Positions 1 through 8,636 of a stretch of 64,000 nucleotides of DNA are shown piece after piece; position 1 is the stretch's first letter; the number at the start of each line of letters is the position of its first letter. Under the pieces are notes generated by a model. The model ran no database searches, was not told the origin of the DNA, and saw only the letters and a program-made list of their open reading frames with translations. Position numbers and translations under genes: made by a program. This DNA comes from Betaproteobacteria bacterium (GTDB lineage: Bacteria > Pseudomonadota > Gammaproteobacteria > Burkholderiales > SG8-41), in contig OMIN01000121.1 in assembly GCA_900299145.1 (NCBI GenBank), positions 1 through 64,000 of the forward strand, in the 5' to 3' direction.

Positions 1-16
1 AAAACAAACACTTAAT
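1..16 (-). repeat. AT-rich border element, copy 1 (cut by window edge)
   Basis: On the minus strand this reads TTAAGTGTTTGTTTT, the first half of the dispersed AT-rich element described under findings. The leading TAA is the stop codon of the Bug gene that ends at 12. The tail lies outside the window. Confidence 0.7.
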
Positions 17-968
17 CCACCCTCATCCCCGCCCCCCGCACCACTTCCGCCCACCGCTTCGTCTCCGCCCGCATCAACTCGGCAAACGCCGCCGGGGTGC
101 CGCCGATGGTCTCGCCACCGTCGCGGATAAAACGCTGTTTCACGTCGTCGGCTTGCATGGCCTTTGCTATGTCTTGCGCAAGACGTGTCACTACAGCATC
201 GGGTGTGCCGCGCGGCGCAAGCACGCCGAACCAGTTGGCGGCGTCGAAGCCGGAGATGGTGTCGGCCAGTGGCGGCACTTCGGGGAGTAGCGGTGAACGG
301 GTCTTGCTGGTGATGGCGATGATCTTGACGCGCCCCGCGCGCGCATGCGGCAAGCCACCCACCACGCTGACGAACGCCATGGCAACTTCGCCGGCGATCA
401 CCGCGTTGAACGAACTGACGCCCTTATACGGCACGTGGGTTAGCGCCATGCCGGTGGCGGACTTCAACCACTCGGTGCACAGATGATGCAGCGAACCATT
501 GCCCGGTGAACCATAGGTCAGGGGCGCCGGTCGCGCCTTGGCTGCGGTTACCAGATCGGCAACGCTGTTGATTTTCTGCTGCGGATGCACCGCCAGTATC
601 AACGGGCTCGCCGCCGCCACGCTCACTGGCGCGAAATCCTCCAGCGGTTTATACGGCAGTTGTTTGTGCAAACTGGGGTTGATGGTCAGCACGCCGGTGT
701 AACCGAGCAGCAGCGTATAGCCATCGGCGGGCGCGCGCGCCACCAGTTCGGTACCGACAATGCCGCCTGCGCCGCTGCGGTTATCGACGATGACCTGCTG
801 GCCAAGCGCTTCCTGCAACTTCAGCGCGACGATGCGCCCGACGATATCCGCGCCGCCGCCGGGCGGCTGTGGCACGACAAAGCGGATGGGCTTGGCGGGA
901 TAGCCCTGCGCGGCAACGCTGGCCGCCAGCAGCGCGCCGGTACACGTTAAGCCAAGACGTAAATTCAA
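12..968 (-). CDS. Bug/TctC-family periplasmic substrate-binding protein
   Basis: This 318-residue protein is a Bug (TctC-like) extracytoplasmic receptor. Such receptors bind carboxylates and other small organics for tripartite tricarboxylate transporters or for signalling. A signal peptide covers about residues 1-20. The family's opening strand YPAKPIRFVVPQPPGGGAD starts at residue 23, a VDNRSGAGG loop lies near 61, ADGYTLL near 81 and HVPYKG near 178. The length is normal for the family. It starts 3 bp after the stop of the cupin gene upstream, so the two are probably co-transcribed. The ligand cannot be read from the sequence. Its stop codon is the first triplet of an AT-rich element. Confidence 0.92.
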   Translation of the reverse strand: MNLRLGLTCTGALLAASVAAQGYPAKPIRFVVPQPPGGGADIVGRIVALKLQEALGQQVIVDNRSGAGGIVGTELVARAPADGYTLLLGYTGVLTINPSLHKQLPYKPLEDFAPVSVAAASPLILAVHPQQKINSVADLVTAAKARPAPLTYGSPGNGSLHHLCTEWLKSATGMALTHVPYKGVSSFNAVIAGEVAMAFVSVVGGLPHARAGRVKIIAITSKTRSPLLPEVPPLADTISGFDAANWFGVLAPRGTPDAVVTRLAQDIAKAMQADDVKQRFIRDGGETIGGTPAAFAELMRAETKRWAEVVRGAGMRVD

Positions 969-971
969 CGT

Positions 972-1430
972 TTACAAGGACTTGATCGCCGCGAGCTCCA
1001 CCTGACTGCGCGCGCCACTGTGGCGGTAAAGCCGCTTGCCCAGGCGCGGGTAATCGGTGATGTCCTGCGTCAGACGCTGGCCGACGACGAGGTACACCAG
1101 CGGTTCAGCCCCATCGTTGATCATTTCGTGCGGGATGTTGTCGATGGGGTGCGCCATGAAATCGCCGGGGCCGACCTTGTGCGACTCACCACCGATCACC
1201 ACCGTGCCTTGGCCCGACAGCACGTAGACGCATTCTTCTTCGTAGTGGTGAAAGTGATACTCGGTCGAGCAGTGCCCCGGCTGCACGGTAATCAAATGCA
1301 CGCCGATATTCTTAAGACCCGCTGCGTCACCAATGGCCTTGTTCTCGCGCACAGCGTTTTCATTGAGAAAATGCACGCGTTTGACGGCTTGCATCGCGGC
1401 TATGGCCTGGGCGGAGAGATACATGGTCAC
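972..1430 (-). CDS. Single-domain cupin protein
   Basis: This 152-residue cytoplasmic protein has one cupin barrel. The metal-site pattern is visible as YHFHHYEEECVYVLSG (about residues 58-73), followed by the second cupin motif with PGDFMAHP and a downstream His in IPHEM. A metal-dependent dioxygenase, an isomerase or a sugar/organic-acid-binding role would all fit, and the sequence does not decide between them. It sits between two Bug receptor genes on the same strand, with 16 bp to the upstream one and 3 bp to the downstream one. That places it in a small uptake/catabolism operon. Confidence 0.85.
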   Translation of the reverse strand: MTMYLSAQAIAAMQAVKRVHFLNENAVRENKAIGDAAGLKNIGVHLITVQPGHCSTEYHFHHYEEECVYVLSGQGTVVIGGESHKVGPGDFMAHPIDNIPHEMINDGAEPLVYLVVGQRLTQDITDYPRLGKRLYRHSGARSQVELAAIKSL

Positions 1431-1446
1431 ACCTTTGCGTTAAAAA

Positions 1447-2397
1447 CTAGCTCGCCTTGATATTCGCCGACTTGATGACCTTGATCCAGTTGTTGTAGTC
1501 ATTGTTGATGCGCTCTGCGAATTTCGCGGGCGTGCCGCCAGTGGGGATCATGCCGTCCTTTTCGAGATGCTTTTTCATTTCGGCTGACTCCAGCGCCTTG
1601 TTGATCACACCATTGAGCTGGCTGATGATCGCGGGCGGCGTGCCGGCGGGCGCCATTGCGCCGAACCACAGTTCGACGTTGTAGCCCGGCACTGTGTCGC
1701 CCAGCGTGGGAATATCCGGCAGCGAATACCAGCGCTTGGCGGTGGTAACCGCGAGCCCCTTCAACTTGCCGGCCTGCATGTGCGGCACCACCGGCAGCAT
1801 GCTCGCCACCATGATTGGCGCCTGCCCGCCGAGCAAATCCACCAGTGCCGCACCGGTGCTCTTGTACGGCACGTGCACCATTTGTATTTTGGTCATGCTC
1901 ATGAAAAGCTCGGTGGCCAGATGCGTGATGCCACCAAGCCCCGTGGAAGCATAGGTCTGTCCGTTGGGTTTCGCCGAAGCCAGCGCTATCAGCTCCTTGG
2001 TATTGTTAGCCTTGACGGACGGATGCACGACGAGCACGAAAGGCGTGCTGCCGAACTCCACTACCGGCACAATGTTCTTGATCGGCTGCCACGATGGCTG
2101 ATGCAGCGCGGACGTGGCGGCAAAGCTCGCCGACATCATCATCAGCGTGTAGCCGTCGGGTTGCGCCTTGGCCACCATTTCCATGCCGATCAACCCGCCC
2201 GCGCCGCCGCGATTGTCGACGACGAATTGCTGCTTCAGCGCGTCAGACAGCTTTTGCGAAAACTGGCGTGCGGTGATGTCGCTGCCACCGCCGGGCGCGA
2301 AGGGCACGACCACGCGCACGGGCTTGGTGGGGTATGGCTGGGCGTGCGCTGTAGTCAGCGTGCAAACCGCAGCCATCACCGCAAAATAAATCTTCAT
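1447..2397 (-). CDS. Bug/TctC-family periplasmic binding protein
   Basis: This 316-residue receptor has a short signal peptide (MKIYFAVMAAVCTLTTAHAQ) directly followed by PYPTKPVRVVVPFAPGGGSD. FVDNRGGAGG-type and HVPYKS motifs are present further on. The start codon is preceded by AAAGGAA, and that ribosome-binding site is formed by the tail of an AT-rich element (2405-2426). It follows the amidohydrolase gene by 45 bp and precedes the cupin gene by 16 bp, so amidohydrolase, Bug, cupin and Bug may form one unit. It is clearly diverged from the first Bug protein, so this is not a recent tandem copy. Confidence 0.92.
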   Translation of the reverse strand: MKIYFAVMAAVCTLTTAHAQPYPTKPVRVVVPFAPGGGSDITARQFSQKLSDALKQQFVVDNRGGAGGLIGMEMVAKAQPDGYTLMMMSASFAATSALHQPSWQPIKNIVPVVEFGSTPFVLVVHPSVKANNTKELIALASAKPNGQTYASTGLGGITHLATELFMSMTKIQMVHVPYKSTGAALVDLLGGQAPIMVASMLPVVPHMQAGKLKGLAVTTAKRWYSLPDIPTLGDTVPGYNVELWFGAMAPAGTPPAIISQLNGVINKALESAEMKKHLEKDGMIPTGGTPAKFAERINNDYNNWIKVIKSANIKAS

Positions 2398-2404
2398 AAA
2401 ATTC

Positions 2405-2426
2405 CTTTAAAAACAATTAGTTATAA
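2405..2426 (-). repeat. AT-rich border element, copy 2
   Basis: The minus strand reads TTATAACTAATTGTTTTTAA followed by AGGAA, and sits between an amidohydrolase stop and a Bug start. The tail merges into the ribosome-binding site of the Bug gene. Confidence 0.65.
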
Positions 2427-2442
2427 ACTTTTCTGGCAGCAT

Positions 2443-3432
2443 CTACCGCTCGCCCAGCAGCTCTCTCGCAGTCAAACTGGCGACCTGTTCGCGTTCCACC
2501 GCCGTGAGACCGGGGATTGTATCAAGCGCCTCAATCGGACGATCCGGCCCCATGTCGAACGGGTGATCGGTGCCGATGACCACACGGTCGGCGCCCACGC
2601 GGTTGATGAGGTGGCGCGCGGCCTGCGCGTCGTGCGTGAGGCAGTCAAAATAAAAGCGCCGCAACAAATCACGCGGCGAGCTCGCGTTGTTGACCTTCGG
2701 CTCGTGCCGCACATTGTGGCCGTGTATGAAGCGGCCAATCTGATAGGGCACATAGCCGCCGCCGTGTGCCAGCAGGATTTTCAGCTTCGGGCATTCGTCC
2801 ATCGCACCGCTGAACATCAGGTGGGCCACCATCATCGTGGTGTCGAGCGGAAAACCGATGAAGTTGGACAGGTAATAGGGTTCCAACCAGCCTTTAGCCA
2901 GACACTGATACGGGTGCGTGAAAATGAAGCAGCCCAACTGCTCGGCGGTCTTCAGCACCTTGCGAAATTTCTGATCGGCGAGCGGCAGGCCTTCAATTGA
3001 AGTGCCCATTTCCACGCCTTTGAACTTGTGCTCCCTCACCACGCGTTCGAGTTCGACGATGGCCGCGTCGGGGTCCTGCATGGGAATGTGCGCCAGCCCC
3101 CGCAGGCGGTTTGGATGCGCCGCCACCATTTGTGCGATGCCGTCGTTGGCAAGCTTCGCGGATTCCAGCCCGACATCCGGCGACAGGTTGTAAAAATAAA
3201 TCGGCGGGCCGACGGAAATGCCGGCGATGTCCATGCCCACGCTGTCCATCCACGCCACTTTCGCGTCGGCGTTGAAAAACTCCGGCTTTAATTCAGCCGG
3301 GTTGCCGTGAACGTCAAAGTAAGTCTTGCCATCTTTTTCGTAAACGCTGGTGTGAAAGCGTTCCGGGCTTTTGCGTATGGCGTCGAGCACCGTGGGCGGC
3401 ACGACGTGGTTGTGCAGATCAATGGTGGTCAT
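2443..3432 (-). CDS. Amidohydrolase family 2 (ACMSD-like) metal-dependent hydrolase or decarboxylase
   Basis: This 329-residue TIM-barrel amidohydrolase carries the metal-binding HxH in IDLHNHVVP at the N-terminus (residues 4-12). LAHGGGYVPY lies in the middle and GTDHPFDMGPD towards the C-terminus. These are hallmarks of the ACMSD / gamma-resorcylate decarboxylase branch, whose members decarboxylate or hydrolyse small carboxylated rings or lactones. I prefer the start at 3432 (MTTIDLHNH) because the upstream ATG at 3447 lies inside an AT-rich element. No ribosome-binding site precedes 3432, and a -10-like CATAAC lies 6 nt upstream, so leaderless translation is possible. The neighbours are a SnoaL-like protein and a Bug receptor. 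Confidence 0.88.
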   Translation of the reverse strand: MTTIDLHNHVVPPTVLDAIRKSPERFHTSVYEKDGKTYFDVHGNPAELKPEFFNADAKVAWMDSVGMDIAGISVGPPIYFYNLSPDVGLESAKLANDGIAQMVAAHPNRLRGLAHIPMQDPDAAIVELERVVREHKFKGVEMGTSIEGLPLADQKFRKVLKTAEQLGCFIFTHPYQCLAKGWLEPYYLSNFIGFPLDTTMMVAHLMFSGAMDECPKLKILLAHGGGYVPYQIGRFIHGHNVRHEPKVNNASSPRDLLRRFYFDCLTHDAQAARHLINRVGADRVVIGTDHPFDMGPDRPIEALDTIPGLTAVEREQVASLTARELLGER

Positions 3433-3445
3433 GAAGGCGTTATGC

Positions 3446-3474
3446 AAGCATCTGTTTTAATTGCGTTTTAATAA
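3446..3474 (+). repeat. AT-rich border element, copy 3
   Basis: The plus strand reads GCAAGCATCTGTTTTAATTG followed by a T-rich tail ending 2 nt before the stop codon (3477) of the minus-strand SnoaL-like gene. On the minus strand its head carries the hexamer CATAAC just upstream of the amidohydrolase start. Confidence 0.75.
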
Positions 3475-3476
3475 AC

Positions 3477-3986
3477 CTAGAATTCCGGCCGTTTCGTCAG
3501 CCGCTGGCCGAGTGACACCGCATACGACGCCGGCACATGGCAACTCCAGTCGAGCGTGTGCTGCCGCACGCAGATTTTCCAGCCTTCTTTGGTGCGGCGC
3601 AGTGTATCGAGATAACGCAGACTGCGCATTGCCACCTGCTCCTTTGCCATGGCGGAAGCACCCGGCAGCACCAGAAACGCGATGGCGTTGGTTTCGGTTT
3701 CCGCGACATCGCTTTCGAGTGCATTGAAATTCAGGTTGCCCATGAAATGCGTGGTGATTTTCCAGTCGCCCGATTGCTGGGCCTTGAAGACAAAAAAGTT
3801 ATCCATCAACGCGTCAAGGCCGCGCACCAGCGGGCGGTCATCAAACTTGGCGACGATGTCTTCGGTGAAGCAGCGGCGCACCTTGCCGGCGTCGCCCTGA
3901 TCAATGCCCTGATAATAACGATTGAGCACGTCGTGTATGGCGGCGCGGTCGAGCAGCATCCGCAAGTCGTTGGCGTCCTGTGACAT
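3477..3986 (-). CDS. SnoaL-like / NTF2-fold protein
   Basis: The protein has 169 residues with the typical start of SnoaL_4-type proteins: RAAIHDVLNRYYQGIDQGD (about 13-31), then CFTEDIVAKFD. These small alpha+beta barrel proteins act as isomerases, dehydratases or small subunits, and the reaction here is unknown. The start at 3986 is chosen because GGAG sits 7 nt upstream; the open frame extends further to 4040. It heads a minus-strand run towards the amidohydrolase and is divergent from the Bug gene at 4112. It may act on the same substrate as the amidohydrolase, which is inferred from position only. Confidence 0.82.
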   Translation of the reverse strand: MSQDANDLRMLLDRAAIHDVLNRYYQGIDQGDAGKVRRCFTEDIVAKFDDRPLVRGLDALMDNFFVFKAQQSGDWKITTHFMGNLNFNALESDVAETETNAIAFLVLPGASAMAKEQVAMRSLRYLDTLRRTKEGWKICVRQHTLDWSCHVPASYAVSLGQRLTKRPEF

Positions 3987-4111
3987 GAAAATCTCCGGGT
4001 TGATGAGCACGATGGCAGGCCGGAAATCATAACACCGCACGCATCACTCTCCGCCGCCCGGTTACGCGCGCCTGCTTGACCCGGTGCACACACGAACCGC
4101 ACAATCGCTCC

Positions 4112-5104
4112 ATGCACATTGAAAATCATGGATGTCTGAAAGGCCTCGCGGGCGTGTTAATGGCGTTTTGCACGCATGGGGTCTGCGCGCAGGACGCGAC
4201 CGGCGATGCCGCGCGAAATTTCCCCGCCAAAACCATCCGCATTATCGTGCCGTTTCCGCCCGGCGGCGGCAACGACATCATGGGCCGCTTTGTGGGCGCC
4301 AAACTCACTGAGCGCACAGGCCGGCCGGCGGTGGTGGAAAATCGACCCGGCGCGGACGGCATCATCGGCGCAGACGCGGCGGCAAAGTCACCGCCGGACG
4401 GCTACACGCTGCTCATCATTTCCGTGAGCTATGCCATGAATGCGGCACTGCATAAGCTGCCATACGATCCGGTGAAATCCTTCGCGCCCATCGCGCAAAT
4501 CGGCCACGGCCCCAGCGTGCTGGCGGTGACACCGTCGCTGCCGGTCAACTCGGTAAAACAACTCATCGCGCTAGCCAGGGCACGTCCGGGCCAGTTGCGC
4601 TACGCTTCATCGGGCATAGGCGGCGTCAATCATTTTTCGGCGGAGCTCTTCAAGCTCGCCACGAAAACTGACATCGTGCACGTACCATACAAAGGCGGCG
4701 GACCTGCGATGATCGACGTGATGTCGGGTCAGGTCGAACTGCATTTCAATGCGCTGGTCTCGGCACTCACCCATGTTCGCTCCGGCAAACTCAAAGCGCT
4801 GGGTGTCGCCAGCTTGAAACGCTCACCGGTACTGCCCGATGTGCCGCCCATCGCCGACACCGTGCCCGGCTACGAGGCGCTGGTGTGGTGGGGTGTGCTG
4901 GGGCCGGCGGGCATTGCTCAGCCCATCGTCAGTAAACTCAACAGCGAAATCAATGCGATCCTGCGCGACCCTCAAGCTATCAAACGGCTGGAGGCGGAAG
5001 CGGCGGAAGTGGTCACCGCAACACCCGATGCCTTCGGGAACATGATCGCCAGCGAGTTGGCCAAATGGATCAAGGTGGCGGCGGCGGCGGGGATAAAGTC
5101 GTGA
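4112..5104 (+). CDS. Bug/TctC-family periplasmic binding protein
   Basis: This 330-residue receptor is transcribed divergently from the SnoaL/amidohydrolase run. The signal peptide spans about residues 1-26 and ends in HGVCAQ. The mature N-terminus is longer than usual (DATGDAARNFPAKTIR) before IIVPFPPGGGNDIMG. The loops VENRPGADGIIG and HVPYKGGGP are intact. I chose the ATG at 4112 because residues before it are charged and do not fit a signal peptide, although the frame is open from 4076. The gene is convergent with the oxidoreductase that ends at 5168. Confidence 0.9.
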   Translation: MHIENHGCLKGLAGVLMAFCTHGVCAQDATGDAARNFPAKTIRIIVPFPPGGGNDIMGRFVGAKLTERTGRPAVVENRPGADGIIGADAAAKSPPDGYTLLIISVSYAMNAALHKLPYDPVKSFAPIAQIGHGPSVLAVTPSLPVNSVKQLIALARARPGQLRYASSGIGGVNHFSAELFKLATKTDIVHVPYKGGGPAMIDVMSGQVELHFNALVSALTHVRSGKLKALGVASLKRSPVLPDVPPIADTVPGYEALVWWGVLGPAGIAQPIVSKLNSEINAILRDPQAIKRLEAEAAEVVTATPDAFGNMIASELAKWIKVAAAAGIKS

Positions 5105-5127
5105 GTGAGGCGCCGTCAGGGGATATT

Positions 5128-5156
5128 GCAAGTATCTGTTTTAATTGATTTTTTAA
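5128..5156 (+). repeat. AT-rich border element, copy 4
   Basis: The plus strand reads GCAAGTATCTGTTTTAATTG, then ATTTTTTAA. It lies between two convergent genes, 23 bp after one stop codon and 11 bp from the other. Confidence 0.8.
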
Positions 5157-5167
5157 CCAGCCGGTCT

Positions 5168-6250
5168 TTATCCCGCCAACGGCAGCCGCACCGGCTGTCC
5201 GCTTTCCACCGACAGCTCAATCGCCAGCGTAGCCTCCAGCGTGGCGCGCGCCTCGCGCGGTGTCGCCAGCACGCACGGCTTGCCGGTCGCAAGATGATCG
5301 AGCCATGCTCGCGTTTCATTCGCGATCGGCCCCCAGAAATCCCCCAGCGCCCAATCGCCCGGCGTGCCACTTTGCAAGAACACCATGTTCACCGTGACAT
5401 CGGGCAGATACACGTGCGGCAAGCCCTTGTTGGAATACATGATCTGATCGGTGTGATCATCATCCAGAATCATCACGCCGCCGGTGCCCAGCACCTCAAC
5501 GCGCGCGGCGTGGCCCATCGCCGGGTAGTTTTCCGGCAGCGCATAACTGATGCCGAGGTTGACCGTGGTGCCGTCATCGTAAGTCAGCACGGAGTAACAC
5601 ACATCATCAACATCGTGCCCGTGGGACTTCAACACGCCTTTGGTGCCGCGCGAATACACCTCGGCGAGTTTCGCGCCACCGAGGAACCAGCCCATCAGAT
5701 CAACGTAATAGGTGAGCGCATCCACCACCGGCGTGGCATGTGGATCGCGCTTTAGCATGGCCAGCGCCTGCGTACTGGAATTGAACACACGTGCCGCCGC
5801 ACCGGTGATTTTGCCGACCCGGCCCTGCACGATTTGCTCCTTGGCGATCAGATAGCGATCCTTGTAGCGGCGGCTGTAGCCGACGCGGACATTTGCATGA
5901 CTTTTTTCCGCCGCCGCGATGATCGCATCGGCTTCGGTGGTGGTCAGCGCAATCGGCTTTTCGACCAGCACCGGCTTGCCCGCGGCTATCGCCGCCAGCA
6001 CCGCCTCGGTATGTTCGCCCTCGGCGGTGGACACCACGACCGCCGTCACATCGGGGTGGTGGATGATCTCCAGATTGTTACCCGAATGAACCTTCGCGCG
6101 GACTTTTTCCGCCAGCGCCTTGGCATTCGCCGGAACACGATCCGCCGTGGCAATGAAATTCACTGCCGGATGCTCGGATGCCAGCCGCGAACGCAGCGTG
6201 CCGATGCGCCCGGAACCAATGATGCCCAGACCGATTTGATTACGTTGCAT
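5168..6250 (-). CDS. Gfo/Idh/MocA-family NAD(P)-dependent oxidoreductase, unusual active site
   Basis: This 360-residue protein has an N-terminal Rossmann fold (IGLGIIGSGRIGTLR, residues 5-19) and the conserved lysine motif EKPIALTTTEAD near residue 100. It resembles inositol or sugar dehydrogenases. Family members normally carry a catalytic His in the pattern D-x3-H-x2-D near residue 180; here the segment reads DALTYYVDL, with Tyr at the His position. The start at 6250 has GGAG just upstream and follows the Bug stop (6253) by 2 bp, so the two genes are translationally linked. Substrate specificity is unknown, and altered chemistry is an inference from the missing His. Confidence 0.87.
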   Translation of the reverse strand: MQRNQIGLGIIGSGRIGTLRSRLASEHPAVNFIATADRVPANAKALAEKVRAKVHSGNNLEIIHHPDVTAVVVSTAEGEHTEAVLAAIAAGKPVLVEKPIALTTTEADAIIAAAEKSHANVRVGYSRRYKDRYLIAKEQIVQGRVGKITGAAARVFNSSTQALAMLKRDPHATPVVDALTYYVDLMGWFLGGAKLAEVYSRGTKGVLKSHGHDVDDVCYSVLTYDDGTTVNLGISYALPENYPAMGHAARVEVLGTGGVMILDDDHTDQIMYSNKGLPHVYLPDVTVNMVFLQSGTPGDWALGDFWGPIANETRAWLDHLATGKPCVLATPREARATLEATLAIELSVESGQPVRLPLAG

Positions 6251-6252
6251 GG

Positions 6253-7221
6253 TTACTCCACCTTGATGTTTGCCGCAGCCACCACCTTGCGCCACTTGGG
6301 AATCTCACTACGGATCAGCTTATCAAACGCCTCTGGCGTACCACCCGCCGTATCGAGGCCCGCCGCCGCGAAGCGTTGTATCAGTGACGGGTTCTTCAAC
6401 GACTTGTTGATTTCCGTATTCAGCTTGCCAATGACGGCACGCGGGGTTTTCGCCGGCGCGAGCAGTCCGTACCACACGTCAAACACGTAGCCGGGGATGC
6501 CGCTTTCGATCACCGTGGGCGCGTCGGGCAACGCGGGCGAGCGTTTGCCGCCCGCCACGGCCAGCACACGCAGACGGCCCGTCTTCAGCAACGGCACCAC
6601 GGACGATGCGCCAATCAACTGCAACTGGATTTCCCCGCCAAGCATGGCGGTCAATGCCGGCCCCGTGCCTTTGTACGGCACGTGGGTCATGTCGATGTTC
6701 ATCATGTGCTTTAACAACTCGGTGCCCAGATGCGCCGCGCCACCCGCGCCGCCGGAGCCGAAGTGAATGGCGCCCGGCTTGGCTTTCGCCAACGCGATCA
6801 GCTCCTTCATGTTGGTGGCAGCCAGTGACGGGTGCGCGGTAAACACGAAGGGTTGCGAGGCCACTTGCGCAATGGGTGCGAGATCCTTCTCCGTGTCGTA
6901 CGGCAGGCGGGCATAAACCGCAGGCGCGTATGAAAACCCAAGGCTGCACAGGCCGATGGTGTGGCCATCGGGGTCGGCCTTGGCCATCAGATTGATACCG
7001 ACCACACCGCCGCTGCCGCCACGGTTGTCGATCACCACTGCCTGGCCCATTGATTCGGTCAGGTCCGTTCCGATCAGCCGTGCAATGATGTCAGTGCCGC
7101 CACCGGGGGCGAAGGGCACGATGAGACGGATGGGTTTGGCGGGGTACGGCTGCGTTTGCGCGGACGCCATAGCGGCAAACAAAGCCGCCGTGGCAGCAAA
7201 CGCCTGAAAAATACGCTTCAC
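6253..7221 (-). CDS. Bug/TctC-family periplasmic binding protein
   Basis: This 322-residue receptor shows LIVPFAPGGGTDIIARLIG near residue 35, VIDNRGGSGGVVG near 63 and MTHVPYKGTGP near 175. I prefer the GTG start at 7221 because it gives a standard signal peptide (VKRIFQAFAATAALFAAMASAQ); the frame is open to 7308, but those residues are not signal-like. It is the first gene of a pair with the oxidoreductase, which suggests the receptor recognises the substrate of that enzyme. A divergent promoter region separates it from the enolase-superfamily gene at 7328. Confidence 0.9.
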   Translation of the reverse strand: MKRIFQAFAATAALFAAMASAQTQPYPAKPIRLIVPFAPGGGTDIIARLIGTDLTESMGQAVVIDNRGGSGGVVGINLMAKADPDGHTIGLCSLGFSYAPAVYARLPYDTEKDLAPIAQVASQPFVFTAHPSLAATNMKELIALAKAKPGAIHFGSGGAGGAAHLGTELLKHMMNIDMTHVPYKGTGPALTAMLGGEIQLQLIGASSVVPLLKTGRLRVLAVAGGKRSPALPDAPTVIESGIPGYVFDVWYGLLAPAKTPRAVIGKLNTEINKSLKNPSLIQRFAAAGLDTAGGTPEAFDKLIRSEIPKWRKVVAAANIKVE

Positions 7222-7327
7222 GGAATTCACTTCGCAGATTGGTTCGAACGAAATTTGATTATAGACGAATGCCGCGTGTAAACCGCCCGTGCTAAAGTCA
7301 CGCGTCACTTACGAAAGGTCACTCATC

Positions 7328-8470
7328 ATGAAAATCGTTCGCGTCAAAGCCCACGCGATGTCCATGAAGCTCGACAAGGTCTACTGGACCTCTCGCGGCG
7401 CCTGGGGCACTTATAACACCATCGTGGTCGAAGTCGAAACCAGCGACGGCCTCATAGGCCTTGGCACCATAAACAAAACGCCGCTCAGGGACATCGCCGA
7501 AATCGTCGATGCGCTGGGGCCGGTGATCAAAGGCATGGATGCGCTGGCGCACGAAGCGGTGTGGGACAAGATCTTCAACCTGACAGTGCCGCATCTGGAA
7601 GCGGGCAAGTCCGACGTCACCCGGCCAAAGTATGAGCAAAACAAGCGTGTGAACCTGATGGCGGCGCTCGCCGGCATCGATCTCGCGCTGTGGGATATCA
7701 AAGGCAAGGCAATGAAACTGCCGATGTGGCGGTTCCTGGGTGGTGACCAGCGCGAAGTGGCGGCCTACGCCAGCGGCGGCTATTACGAGGAAGGCTATTC
7801 ACCACTGGCGGTAATCGACGAAATGGCCAACTATGCCGCGCAGGGTTACACCGCCGTCAAAATGAAATGCGGTGGCGCCAGCATCGAAGGCGACATTGCG
7901 CGTATCAGCGGCGTGCGAAAGGCCATAGGGGACAAGGCTCAACTGATGATCGATGCCAACGGCGCTTACACGCTGGCGCAGGCTGAGCGCGCGATCAAGG
8001 CGTTTGAACCGTACGACATTTTCTGGTTCGAGGAGCCATTGCAATGGCACGACGCCACGCGCGGACTCGGGCGGCTGGCGGCCTGTACCCGTGTGCCGCT
8101 CGCCAGCGGCGAAAGCGAAATTCACTCGAATGTGGTGCGCGATCAGATCGATCTGGGCGGCATACGCTTTGTGCAGTGGGATTGCACGCGCGCGGGCGGT
8201 TTGACTGAGGGCCTGCGCATCGCCGCCTACGCCATGGCGCACGGCGTGCAGATCGCCTACCACCACGACCCGCAAATCCACGGCCACCTGATGGCGGCGC
8301 AACCCCACGGGTACTGTGTAGAGAGTTTTCCGAGTGTACCGCGCGATCCGTTCTGGCATCAGGTGTTGACGGTCAAGCCCAAACTTGAAGCGGGCAAACT
8401 GACGCTGGGCGAAGAGCCGGGCTTTGGCTATGAGGTCGACTGGAAAATGATCGAGCGTTACAAAGTCTGA
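7328..8470 (+). CDS. Enolase-superfamily dehydratase/racemase (mandelate racemase-like)
   Basis: This 380-residue protein has the capping domain followed by a modified TIM barrel. The visible active-site elements are the KxK-type base in AVKMKCGG (about 177-184), the metal ligands in LMIDANGAY and WFEEPLQW, SGES (about 260), and the His base in HHDPQIHGHL. This arrangement is typical of acid-sugar dehydratases, and the exact sugar acid cannot be assigned. AAAGG lies about 12 nt before the chosen ATG. A strong terminator follows the gene. The divergent neighbours are a Bug receptor and an oxidoreductase, consistent with aldonic or aldaric acid use. Confidence 0.88.
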   Translation: MKIVRVKAHAMSMKLDKVYWTSRGAWGTYNTIVVEVETSDGLIGLGTINKTPLRDIAEIVDALGPVIKGMDALAHEAVWDKIFNLTVPHLEAGKSDVTRPKYEQNKRVNLMAALAGIDLALWDIKGKAMKLPMWRFLGGDQREVAAYASGGYYEEGYSPLAVIDEMANYAAQGYTAVKMKCGGASIEGDIARISGVRKAIGDKAQLMIDANGAYTLAQAERAIKAFEPYDIFWFEEPLQWHDATRGLGRLAACTRVPLASGESEIHSNVVRDQIDLGGIRFVQWDCTRAGGLTEGLRIAAYAMAHGVQIAYHHDPQIHGHLMAAQPHGYCVESFPSVPRDPFWHQVLTVKPKLEAGKLTLGEEPGFGYEVDWKMIERYKV

Positions 8471-8489
8471 CCATCTGCCTTTAGCTGAC

Positions 8490-8530
8490 AGCGCCGCGCC
8501 GGGTTGGTTCCCCCGCCGGCGCTTTTTTTA
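8490..8530 (+). terminator. Rho-independent terminator after the enolase-superfamily gene
   Basis: AGCGCCG pairs with CGGCGCT around a GC-rich loop, followed by seven Ts. It begins 20 bp downstream of the stop codon. Confidence 0.8.
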
Positions 8531-8636
8531 TTTTCAGCGCTACCGTCAACTCGTGGTGTCACCTCTCGTTATTGGACGCACGGTCTCCGGAGGCCAACGT
8601 TTCTTTAACCCCGTATCATTTTAATGAGGAGTCACC

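Noticed and set aside
1780..3000. Plus-strand frame of 406 residues
   Set aside because: Antisense to a Bug and an amidohydrolase gene; a shadow frame.
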